From positions 1 through 6,377 of the forward strand of contig DCSU01000162.1 of NCBI GenBank assembly GCA_002325785.1: 6,377 bases of DNA, in the 5' to 3' direction. Every line of letters starts with the position of its first letter. Position 1 is the first letter of the stretch. The translations under genes were made by a program, and so were the position numbers. The DNA is from Bacteroidales bacterium UBA1458 (GTDB lineage Bacteria > Bacteroidota > Bacteroidia > Bacteroidales > VadinHA17). Below, piece by piece: positions 1 through 6,377 of the stretch. The notes beneath the pieces were generated by a model. That model had not been told where the DNA came from and searched no databases. It saw nothing but the letters and a program-made list of their open reading frames with translations.

Positions 1-1989
1 CACTCCTCTCCGAACGTGGGCTTTAGCGGCTATACAGGCTATGACCCGATGTATGGACTCCTTATATGGTCGGCACCCGACTGGGATATACGTGATTACC
101 AGGATTACTGGGTAGTTCCCAACGAGGTTCAGAACAGCAGCTACACAGCCGGTAACAATAACCCCTATTTTGACAGGTACGAGAGACTGCACAGCGTCAA
201 TAAGGATATCTTCAACGGTACCTTATCTCTGAACTACGATGTCAATTCATGGCTGAATGCTACACTCCGCACCGGCTATGACACCTATAGCAACAAACAG
301 GATATCCGGGTATCAAAGGGTTCATTCCAGGGCGCCGGAAACGGTACGGTTATTCCAGGAGGAACAGAGGTATGGGGCGAATCACAGAAAGGTTCATATA
401 ATATTGGACTTGCAAGGGGATTCAGTCTTAATAACGACCTGATAGTCTCCGTAAATAAGAAAATCTCCGATTTCACTATTGATGGTTTCGTCGGCGGCTC
501 AACCTATTTCTGGCAGGATGAGGGCATTGAGGCCAGGTCAAGGGGTGGAATTTCGATCCCGGCATTCTATTCTCTCAAAGCATCAATTGACCCCGTAATA
601 ACTGCATCAGTCATCAAAAGAAGACAGGTAAACAGCCTTTACGGTCGGGTCGGACTTGCCTATAAGAGCATTGCATTTGTGGAGGCGACGCTTCGTAACG
701 ACTGGGTTTCAACACTTCCTGAATCGACCAGGTCTTACGTATATCCCTCTATATCTGCAAGTTTTATACTGTCAGAAGTGCTTCCGGAAATTGACTGGCT
801 GTCACTCTGGAAACTGCGCGGCTCATGGGTTACTGTCAAGAAACCAGCGGAAATATATGATATCAACTCTGTCTATTCCATTGCCAACAATGCATGGGGA
901 ACACTGAGTGCCGCAACTTACCCTACCAGCATCAGGGGCACAGACCTCCTCCCCGAATCAGCTACAACATTTGAAATCGGAACGGTTGCAAATTTCTACA
1001 GCAACAGGGCTTCCGTCGACCTGACATACTATGCAAAGCGGATGTTCGACTTCATTAAATCAGCACCCATAACACCGGCATCAGGATATACAGGGAATTT
1101 TATCAACATGGATGAGGAGGTAACCCGCCGGGGTGTTGAGGTAACCGTTAGTGGAACCCCGGTAAAAACGAGTAACTGGCAATGGGATGTGTCGCTTAAC
1201 TGGTCGAAATATGCACCTTATTACACAAAACTTGACTCTCTATATTCTCCAGACAGACCTTATGTTTTCGTTGGAGCCAGGTATGATGCATATGCCCTCT
1301 ATGACTACTCAAAAGATCCTGAAGGCAATATCATTCATAACGCCAGCGGCCTTCCCACATATGAGACATTCCCTTCCGCCAGGTACGGCAATGCCGATCC
1401 TGACTGGATCTGGGGACTGGCTTCAATGCTAAAGTACAAAGACCTCTCATTCTCTGTTTCTATGGACGGACGTGTTGGGGGCCTTGCACAGACAATTACA
1501 GAGATGTATATGTGGCGCTCAGGAAACCATCCCCTGTCGGTTGTTCCTGAAAGATACCTGGACGCAACAATTCCCCTGTCAAAGAATTATATTGGGGAGG
1601 GTGTAAAAATTATTGACGGATCAGTTACATATGACACCTACGGTAATATTACAAGTGATACGAGAGTATATGCACCAAATGACATAGCCACAACCTACAA
1701 GAGCTATATCGAAGGCTATCATAAAGGCACTGCATGGGGTGGATCGCCCTCACCCACAGACCTGTATGATGCCACCTTCTTCAAGATCAGGGAAATTGCG
1801 CTCACCTATACATTACCAAGAGAAATTGCATCAAAGATCAAGGCAAGGGAAGTGGCAATATCTGCAGTCGGACAGAATGTTTTCCTCTGGGCAAAACAGT
1901 TCAAGTATTCCGATCCTGACGGCGGTTCAGAGAACTTCCTCGATCCCTCTCTGCGTTACCTGGGACTGAATCTGAAAATCGGATTCTGA
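1..1989 (+). CDS. SusC/RagA family TonB-dependent outer membrane transporter, C-terminal part (5' partial)
   Basis: This is the beta-barrel part of a SusC-like transporter, which imports glycan oligomers across the outer membrane using TonB energy and is capped by its SusD partner. The frame is open from base 1, reading HSSPNVGFSG before the GTG at 16, so the gene begins upstream. The visible 662 residues are roughly the last 60% of a protein that is usually about 1000-1100 residues; signal peptide and plug are outside the window. Family hallmarks are the alternating aromatic/polar barrel strands, the segment RSYVYPSISASFILSE followed by LWKLRGSW, the LLPESATTFEIGT stretch near visible residue 316 (the usual 'L.PE.t...EiG' motif), a 'MDEEVTRRGVEVTVSGTPV' segment (family form 'N.GE..N+GvE..l..tP'), and the ending SLRYLGLNLKIGF with a terminal Phe, as expected for barrel insertion by BAM. 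The SusD-like gene follows 45 bases later, so the two are very probably co-transcribed. Family is secure; the substrate is not readable. Confidence 0.95.
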   Translation, partial: HSSPNVGFSGYTGYDPMYGLLIWSAPDWDIRDYQDYWVVPNEVQNSSYTAGNNNPYFDRYERLHSVNKDIFNGTLSLNYDVNSWLNATLRTGYDTYSNKQDIRVSKGSFQGAGNGTVIPGGTEVWGESQKGSYNIGLARGFSLNNDLIVSVNKKISDFTIDGFVGGSTYFWQDEGIEARSRGGISIPAFYSLKASIDPVITASVIKRRQVNSLYGRVGLAYKSIAFVEATLRNDWVSTLPESTRSYVYPSISASFILSEVLPEIDWLSLWKLRGSWVTVKKPAEIYDINSVYSIANNAWGTLSAATYPTSIRGTDLLPESATTFEIGTVANFYSNRASVDLTYYAKRMFDFIKSAPITPASGYTGNFINMDEEVTRRGVEVTVSGTPVKTSNWQWDVSLNWSKYAPYYTKLDSLYSPDRPYVFVGARYDAYALYDYSKDPEGNIIHNASGLPTYETFPSARYGNADPDWIWGLASMLKYKDLSFSVSMDGRVGGLAQTITEMYMWRSGNHPLSVVPERYLDATIPLSKNYIGEGVKIIDGSVTYDTYGNITSDTRVYAPNDIATTYKSYIEGYHKGTAWGGSPSPTDLYDATFFKIREIALTYTLPREIASKIKAREVAISAVGQNVFLWAKQFKYSDPDGGSENFLDPSLRYLGLNLKIGF

Positions 1990-2034
1990 TGACCGGTGAG
2001 ATACGAAATGAAAACACAAATAACTGAAGAGAAG

Positions 2035-2100
2035 ATGAAAAAGATAGTATTCAAAACTGGAGCTGGACTCATCATATTACTTATTCTGATGTCGGGATGT
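2035..2100 (+). other. Lipoprotein signal peptide and lipid-attachment cysteine of the SusD-like protein
   Basis: Residues 1-21 form a signal peptide with a basic n-region (MKK...K), a hydrophobic core (LIILLILM) and a lipobox-like MSGC, with Cys22 encoded at 2098-2100. The -3 residue is Met rather than the more usual Leu, which is tolerated in Bacteroidota lipoproteins. The next residues, SKFEE, place a Lys and two Glu near the cysteine. This resembles the acidic lipoprotein export signal described for surface-exposed Bacteroidota lipoproteins and supports an outward-facing location. An A/G-rich stretch (GAAGAGAAG) precedes the ATG, but ribosome binding sites are weakly conserved in this phylum and do not decide the start. 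Confidence 0.8.
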
Positions 2101-3564
2101 AGTAAGTTCGAAGAGATAAATACAGATCCAAATAAAATCACCCAGGCCAGCTCATCAATGATTGCCACAAGCGTAATCCTGGCCAATATAAAGTTCAACG
2201 GAAGGGATGCTCATGCATACCTGCAGCCTAATGCGCTTGCCAAATATATTGGTTATGCCAACCAGAGCCAGATGCCAACCCAGTACAACAAGATTGAAAA
2301 TACCGGGTTCGGCCAGATGACAATGCTCCCGAACATCGATAAGATGGTTGAATATGCAGAAGGATCCGTGATGGAGAGCTCTTACAAGGGTTTAGCCAAA
2401 TTCTCACGTGCATGGATGTTCTTTAATACTACAATGCAGGTGGGCGATATCCCCTACAGCGAGACAAACGGAGGGATGAATGGTGAATACCGCCCTGCAT
2501 ATGACAACCAGGAGGATGTATTCATAGGCATCCTGAATGAACTGGAGGAGGCTGATGCGTTTTTTGCCCAGGGAGTGACCTTCGCTGGCGATCCCACACC
2601 CTACAACGGAGACCCGAATAAATGGAGGAGAGCTTCAAATGCCTTTGCGCTGAAGGTTCTTATGACCCTGAGCAAGAAGGCTGATGTGGCATCGCTGAAC
2701 GTCAAGGGCCGTTTTGCTGCAATTGTTGCCGACGGTTTCCTTCTTGAACCGGCCACTGGTTTCCTGGGACTGAATTACTCTGCCACCAATATGCACCCGA
2801 TGTCAGGTACAAATGACCTTTTCACAAGCAGGACAGACATCAGCTCGTTGCTGATCGATAATCTGAAGCTTCTCGGTGACCGCAGGCTGTTTTACATGGC
2901 TGACCCGGCTGCTTCGCAGATTCTCGGTGGCCTGACTGAGTCCGAATGGGATGCATATGTAGGCGCAGATGTGTCAATGAGCTATGATGACCTTACAGCA
3001 CAACACCTCCTTGGCAACTTTTCGCTCATTAATTCAAGATACCTCTGGCTGCCGACATGCGAACCCAGAATGATGATGACATATGCAGAACAGCAGCTGA
3101 TTCTGGCCGAGGCACGTATACTTGGCTGGATAACCGCAGGTACAGCACAGGAATATTATGAGTCAGGCGTAAAATCTGCACTGGCAGTCTATGTCTCAAT
3201 GAACAGCACCTACGCTCACGGAATGGCCATAAACCAGGCCTATATCGACAGCTATTTCACTGGTGAGGCGGCTTTCAAGGCCACCACGGAAGATCAGTTA
3301 AAGCAGGTATGGATGCAGCGGTATATTCTGAATTTCATGCAGAACTCCGAATCAAGTTACTATGAGTACCGGCGTAATAACTACCCGCCGTTCCCGATCA
3401 ACCCGTTGACAAACCTCAATGAGAACAATCCGGACGGCATGCCGATGAGGTGGCTCTATCCATCCTCTGAAACAAACTACAACCGCGAAAACCTTATTGC
3501 TGCACTGAATTCACAGTATGAAGGTTATGACGAGGTGAATAAGCTTATGTGGCTTTTAAAATAG
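2035..3564 (+). CDS. SusD/RagB family outer membrane nutrient-binding lipoprotein (SusD-like_2 type)
   Basis: This surface lipoprotein is expected to bind glycan and form the lid of the SusC-like barrel encoded just upstream. It has 509 residues, a usual length for the family. The start at 2035 is chosen because it gives a compact leader (MKKIVFKTG, hydrophobic GLIILLILM, then SGC) with lipidated Cys22; ATG 2008 and GTG 1996 are in frame but add an acidic N-terminal extension that suits a signal peptide poorly. After Cys22 comes SKFEEINTDPNK, the typical mature start of this group. Other family signatures are GDIPYSET at residues 137-144, RPAYDNQEDVFIGILNELEEAD soon after, PNKWRRASNAFALKVLMTLSKK, and near the C-terminus WMQRYILNF (426-434), YEYRR (443-447), and a PMRWLYPSSETNYNREN segment. 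These resemble the SusD-like_2 branch (PF12771) more than classical SusD; the branch call is from memory of the family pattern. No frameshift is seen. Ligand unknown. Confidence 0.94.
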   Translation: MKKIVFKTGAGLIILLILMSGCSKFEEINTDPNKITQASSSMIATSVILANIKFNGRDAHAYLQPNALAKYIGYANQSQMPTQYNKIENTGFGQMTMLPNIDKMVEYAEGSVMESSYKGLAKFSRAWMFFNTTMQVGDIPYSETNGGMNGEYRPAYDNQEDVFIGILNELEEADAFFAQGVTFAGDPTPYNGDPNKWRRASNAFALKVLMTLSKKADVASLNVKGRFAAIVADGFLLEPATGFLGLNYSATNMHPMSGTNDLFTSRTDISSLLIDNLKLLGDRRLFYMADPAASQILGGLTESEWDAYVGADVSMSYDDLTAQHLLGNFSLINSRYLWLPTCEPRMMMTYAEQQLILAEARILGWITAGTAQEYYESGVKSALAVYVSMNSTYAHGMAINQAYIDSYFTGEAAFKATTEDQLKQVWMQRYILNFMQNSESSYYEYRRNNYPPFPINPLTNLNENNPDGMPMRWLYPSSETNYNRENLIAALNSQYEGYDEVNKLMWLLK

Positions 3565-3623
3565 ATTAGGTTTTGGTACAGGTTTAGATTAGTTGTTCCG
3601 TTGGCAGACGGACTGGTTTGAGT

Positions 3624-3660
3624 AAAAGGGTGTCCCCAGGAGAACGGTGGGCACCCTTTT
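3624..3660. terminator. Bidirectional intrinsic terminator between convergent genes
   Basis: The left arm AAAAGGGTGTCC (3624-3635) pairs with the right arm GGGCACCCTTTT (3649-3660) over 12 base pairs, including one G-U wobble, around a 13-base loop. Because the stem ends in A's on the left and T's on the right, it gives a T run on either strand. On the plus strand it is followed by CTGTTTT. It lies 59 bases past the SusD-like stop (3564) and 21 bases past the minus-strand gene's stop (3682), so it can end transcription of both convergent units. Confidence 0.82.
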
Positions 3661-3681
3661 CTGTTTTAATGTATTTGTGCC

Positions 3682-6377
3682 TCATTCAAAGAAAACCCCG
3701 AACTCTGTTTTCTTACTCTTGATGTATCGGCCTGCCATCACTGTGGTCACTCTCCTGACAGGATCAAATTCAAAGGGCATCCTTTGCCCGTTTACCTTTA
3801 TAAGTGCAGGTTTCCTGGCCGAATGGATCCGTAAATTCCAGCTCCTGGTGTCTGCCATGCCGTCATAAGAGCCCTGCACCGGATTGACTGCAAGGATAAA
3901 TCCTTCCTCAGTGACCCTGCTGACAATTTCCGTTGATGCAATCTTACCTCGCTGATAATCAGTACTCACTCCGTCATCTTCTATAAGGGCAAAGGAATAG
4001 TCAGCTCCGGGATATATATTCAATATAAGCGTGTCATTGCTTCCCCTTTCCACTGAAGGGTAGTATGGGCGCTCCGGTATTATTGCTCCCTCACGGATCA
4101 GCAGAGGTATTTGTCCGGTAGGGGCATCAATAGTGTGCTCTATCCCTCCTGCTATCTTTTCTCCTGACCAGTAGTTGATCCACTGACCAACCGGGACATG
4201 TAGTGACCTCTTCTTTAAGCCCCTCTCAAAGACAGGAGCTACCAGTATCTCATTACCCAGCATATACTCGTACAGATGTCCGGGCATCGGCCTTAGCATG
4301 TTGATTCCCTGAATCCGGGACAGGTGAGCATAGGAATAGAGATACGGGAAGAGCTTCATGCGCATGTGAGAGTATTCCCTGAAGAGGCTGTCAGCATATA
4401 AGGAGTAATTCCAGGCCAGGTTTGATGTCGGGTTTTCAGGCTGTGAAAACACCTCGGTCACAGGGCAGAACATCGAGAACTGCATCCAGCGGATATATAA
4501 CTCTTCTTCAGGCTTTTCGGTTTTACCCATGTCGAAGCCGCCCAGATCATTTGTCAGAAAGGGAATCCTGCTTGTTCCGGAACCGGGTTTTGTATACATC
4601 ACAATATTCTCCTTCAAAGCTACCTCCGGAACCCATGAATCGAAACGCACCAACGGCGATTTTACTGTCCAGTCAGACCGTGTATCATCAGTCCATTTAA
4701 GCGGATAACGTTTATACTCTTCATCGCCGGTACCTGCGCTATGGGAGAGAATCAAACCTCTTCCCCTGCTCTCCTTTCCTTCAGATGCCGTAAGCTCATA
4801 TATTGATTTGCAAACACTTATCTTGTCTGTACGGTCAAGTTTTATGAAATCCGCTCCCTCCTCAAAAAAAGGTTTAAGTCTCGTCTTGAAATAACTGACT
4901 GCCTGAGGATTATCGAAGTCTATGTTACCGCATAATGTGCCCGGGTGGTCTTTGTCTTCGCTAAACATGGCAGTGGTGGTTCCCTTATTATGCCAGGGGT
5001 TTTTGTTCAGATAAACACCTGAGAAATATCCTTTCGACTTAAAGTCATTAAAGTCATCCTCATTGCCTGTCTCCTGTATGCAGTCCCATACCCAGAATCC
5101 GCCTTTAATGTTGTTCTTCTCCATCCATGACCACATGGCGCGCCTGTCGGGATAGCCGGCATTGTCACCTTTGAAGTTAAGATATCCTGCCGGTCCTGCG
5201 CCGGAATCGGCATAGCTCCAGAACCAGGAGTCGATCCAGTATCCATCAATAGGGTAGTCATGAGCCTGTATCGCCTTGATCCGCTCAATAGTTCCCTCCT
5301 GGTCGGTATAGCCGCCAAACAGGATGCCGAAAGCCCATGCAGGTGGAAGAATAACATTTGTATCAGCAGCATTGCTTTCAGATGTGGGGCCTGGCAGTGC
5401 ACGCGGATCCCGGGCCAGGCCTGATGACAATATCTCTGAAAGATACAGGGCGAGGTCAAACTGCGTCTGTCTGTTGAGATGTACACCATCATCCGTCTTT
5501 TCAGCAAAACCTTCTTCAAGAAATCCGTACAGGTCAATAAGCTCAAATCCCTTTATACCGGCTAATCTTCTGAAGTCGCTTGCAAGTTTTTTTATCCGCT
5601 TGCTGCTGCCGGCATATTTACCGGTCAGATCCTTAGGCTCATAAACCGGTGGCGGGGTAACGAGGAATATTTTTGATTCCGGAAGTGCAGCTCCAATTTT
5701 ATCAAGCAGCAGAGACATGTTGCCGGATATCTCCTTCTGCCGGTCCCTGAAAATATCCTTGGTGTCATTTGTGCCAAGTGCAATCATGATTATATCAGGG
5801 GTACGACCCTCCCCGGCAGCCTCTTTTGCTTCCTTAATGTATCTGTCAAAATTCTTTAATGTATTCAGTTCCGGCCTGTCGAGGTTATCAAACCCGATGG
5901 TATTCCCCGGGACTGAGGTGTTTAAGACAGTTGACCATGGTAACAATGTCCGCAGTTGCTCCGCCCATGATTGATCACCATGGCCATTTGAATCGCCAAT
6001 AATCAAGACCGTCATATTTTCACAGCTATCGTTCCCTTTGCAGCGGACCGGTAAAAGTGAGAGTGCATGAGGAATTAGCATCTCATGTCCTCCTTCAAAT
6101 ATTGTCAGCCTCATTTCAGGTCCGGCAGATGACAGGTAGACACTCCTGCCTGCAAGCTTCTTTACATTATACTTCTGAGGATCAACCTGCCGGCCGAGCA
6201 ATTTTATAATAACACTGTCCGGCACATCCAGGCTCTTCGATCCGGGATATTTGCTCCGGGCTATTTTATTGAAAAAGTTTATGGAATGGGTTATCGGTAC
6301 TGACCCGGCGTAACCATCATTAATACCGGCGAAAATATTCAGGCAGGCTCCGACCCTCCTGGTAGCGGGGAAACTCA
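3682..6377 (-). CDS. Multidomain enzyme: alpha/beta-hydrolase tail + SGNH/GDSL esterase + GH31 glycoside hydrolase (5' partial)
   Basis: One frame with no stop from the window edge to TGA at 3682-3684; numbering here starts at the codon 6373-6375. Residues 1 to about 112 look like the end of an alpha/beta-hydrolase (S9/esterase-like): AGINDGYAGSVPITHS holds the likely catalytic Asp20 and FEGGHEM the likely catalytic His97; the serine would lie upstream. Residues about 121-318 are an SGNH hydrolase: nucleophile Ser129 in IIGDSNG, Gly157 in SVPGNT, Asn203 in LGTND, and Asp296/His299 in DDGVHLN. Residues about 343-697 are a GH31 barrel: PPAWAFG, GYWIDSWFW, nucleophile candidate Asp514 in FIKLDRTD, acid/base candidate Asp564 in KWTDD, then NDLGGFD, ELYIRWMQF and LFPYLYSYAH. 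The GH31 C-terminal beta domains follow (LGNEILVAPVFERG, LLIREGAIIP, IEDDGVSTDYQRG). GH31 enzymes are retaining alpha-glycosidases; the two esterase-like parts suggest attack on an esterified glycan. The usual GH31 N-terminal beta-sandwich is missing. Signal peptide and true start are outside the window. Domain identities are firm for SGNH and GH31, good for the alpha/beta-hydrolase; substrate is unknown. Confidence 0.9.
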   Translation of the reverse strand, partial: SFPATRRVGACLNIFAGINDGYAGSVPITHSINFFNKIARSKYPGSKSLDVPDSVIIKLLGRQVDPQKYNVKKLAGRSVYLSSAGPEMRLTIFEGGHEMLIPHALSLLPVRCKGNDSCENMTVLIIGDSNGHGDQSWAEQLRTLLPWSTVLNTSVPGNTIGFDNLDRPELNTLKNFDRYIKEAKEAAGEGRTPDIIMIALGTNDTKDIFRDRQKEISGNMSLLLDKIGAALPESKIFLVTPPPVYEPKDLTGKYAGSSKRIKKLASDFRRLAGIKGFELIDLYGFLEEGFAEKTDDGVHLNRQTQFDLALYLSEILSSGLARDPRALPGPTSESNAADTNVILPPAWAFGILFGGYTDQEGTIERIKAIQAHDYPIDGYWIDSWFWSYADSGAGPAGYLNFKGDNAGYPDRRAMWSWMEKNNIKGGFWVWDCIQETGNEDDFNDFKSKGYFSGVYLNKNPWHNKGTTTAMFSEDKDHPGTLCGNIDFDNPQAVSYFKTRLKPFFEEGADFIKLDRTDKISVCKSIYELTASEGKESRGRGLILSHSAGTGDEEYKRYPLKWTDDTRSDWTVKSPLVRFDSWVPEVALKENIVMYTKPGSGTSRIPFLTNDLGGFDMGKTEKPEEELYIRWMQFSMFCPVTEVFSQPENPTSNLAWNYSLYADSLFREYSHMRMKLFPYLYSYAHLSRIQGINMLRPMPGHLYEYMLGNEILVAPVFERGLKKRSLHVPVGQWINYWSGEKIAGGIEHTIDAPTGQIPLLIREGAIIPERPYYPSVERGSNDTLILNIYPGADYSFALIEDDGVSTDYQRGKIASTEIVSRVTEEGFILAVNPVQGSYDGMADTRSWNLRIHSARKPALIKVNGQRMPFEFDPVRRVTTVMAGRYIKSKKTEFGVFFE

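Noticed and set aside
16..18. GTG as the start of the SusC-like gene
   Set aside because: The frame is open from base 1, and the product lacks signal peptide and plug; the real start lies upstream of the window.
1996..2010. GTG 1996 or ATG 2008 as the start of the SusD-like gene
   Set aside because: Both add an extension containing TEE before MKK, which fits a lipoprotein leader less well than the start at 2035; ATG 2008 is not fully excluded.
3598..3611. Small inverted repeat CCGT...ACGG upstream of the terminator
   Set aside because: Only four base pairs with a six-base loop and no T run; such pairs occur by chance.
5007..5546. 179-residue minus-strand open frame
   Set aside because: It lies wholly inside the SGNH-GH31 coding region in another frame, has no recognisable domain, and reads as a shadow of the real gene.
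5324..5974. Plus-strand open frames opposite the SGNH domain
   Set aside because: They are antisense to a domain with intact catalytic motifs and show no family features of their own.
6013..6015. ATG just before the SGNH GDS motif as an independent start
   Set aside because: It would give a protein beginning at the first SGNH strand with no export signal; upstream coding is continuous and conserved-looking, so an internal start has no support.
6223..6225. GTG as the start of the minus-strand multidomain gene
   Set aside because: Fifty more in-frame codons without a stop run to the window edge and encode a recognisable alpha/beta-hydrolase motif (AGINDGYAGSVPITHS), so the coding region continues outward.

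Overview
The window fits the Bacteroidota. It carries the 3' part of a SusC/RagA-type TonB-dependent transporter gene, followed directly by a SusD/RagB-type lipoprotein gene, the pair that defines a polysaccharide utilization locus (PUL). The SusD leader has a Bacteroidota-style lipoprotein signal with acidic residues just after the lipid-attachment cysteine. Genus or species cannot be read from this sequence.

Layout: positions 1-1989 (+) hold the C-terminal 662 residues of the SusC-like protein; its signal peptide, any carboxypeptidase-like domain and the plug lie upstream of the window. The SusD-like gene follows (best start 2035, stop 3564). A short gap (3565-3681) holds a strong hairpin at 3624-3660, flanked by A and T runs, that can terminate transcription from both sides. 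From the right edge to 3682 on the minus strand runs one uninterrupted reading frame of 897 visible residues, open at its 5' end.

That minus-strand gene is the most interesting object here. It reads, in order, as the tail of an alpha/beta-hydrolase (catalytic Asp and His regions), a complete SGNH/GDSL esterase-like domain (GDS, GTND and DGVH motifs), and a GH31 glycoside hydrolase catalytic barrel with its C-terminal beta domains. The GH31 part starts almost directly after the SGNH domain, with no room for the usual GH31 N-terminal beta-sandwich. Either this is a three-enzyme fusion, or an in-frame deletion or misassembly has joined neighbouring genes.

Working model (inference): the SusC/SusD pair binds and imports an oligosaccharide at the outer membrane, while the convergent multidomain enzyme removes ester groups (such as acetyl) and cleaves an alpha-linked sugar from the same glycan. 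The substrate cannot be named from the window.
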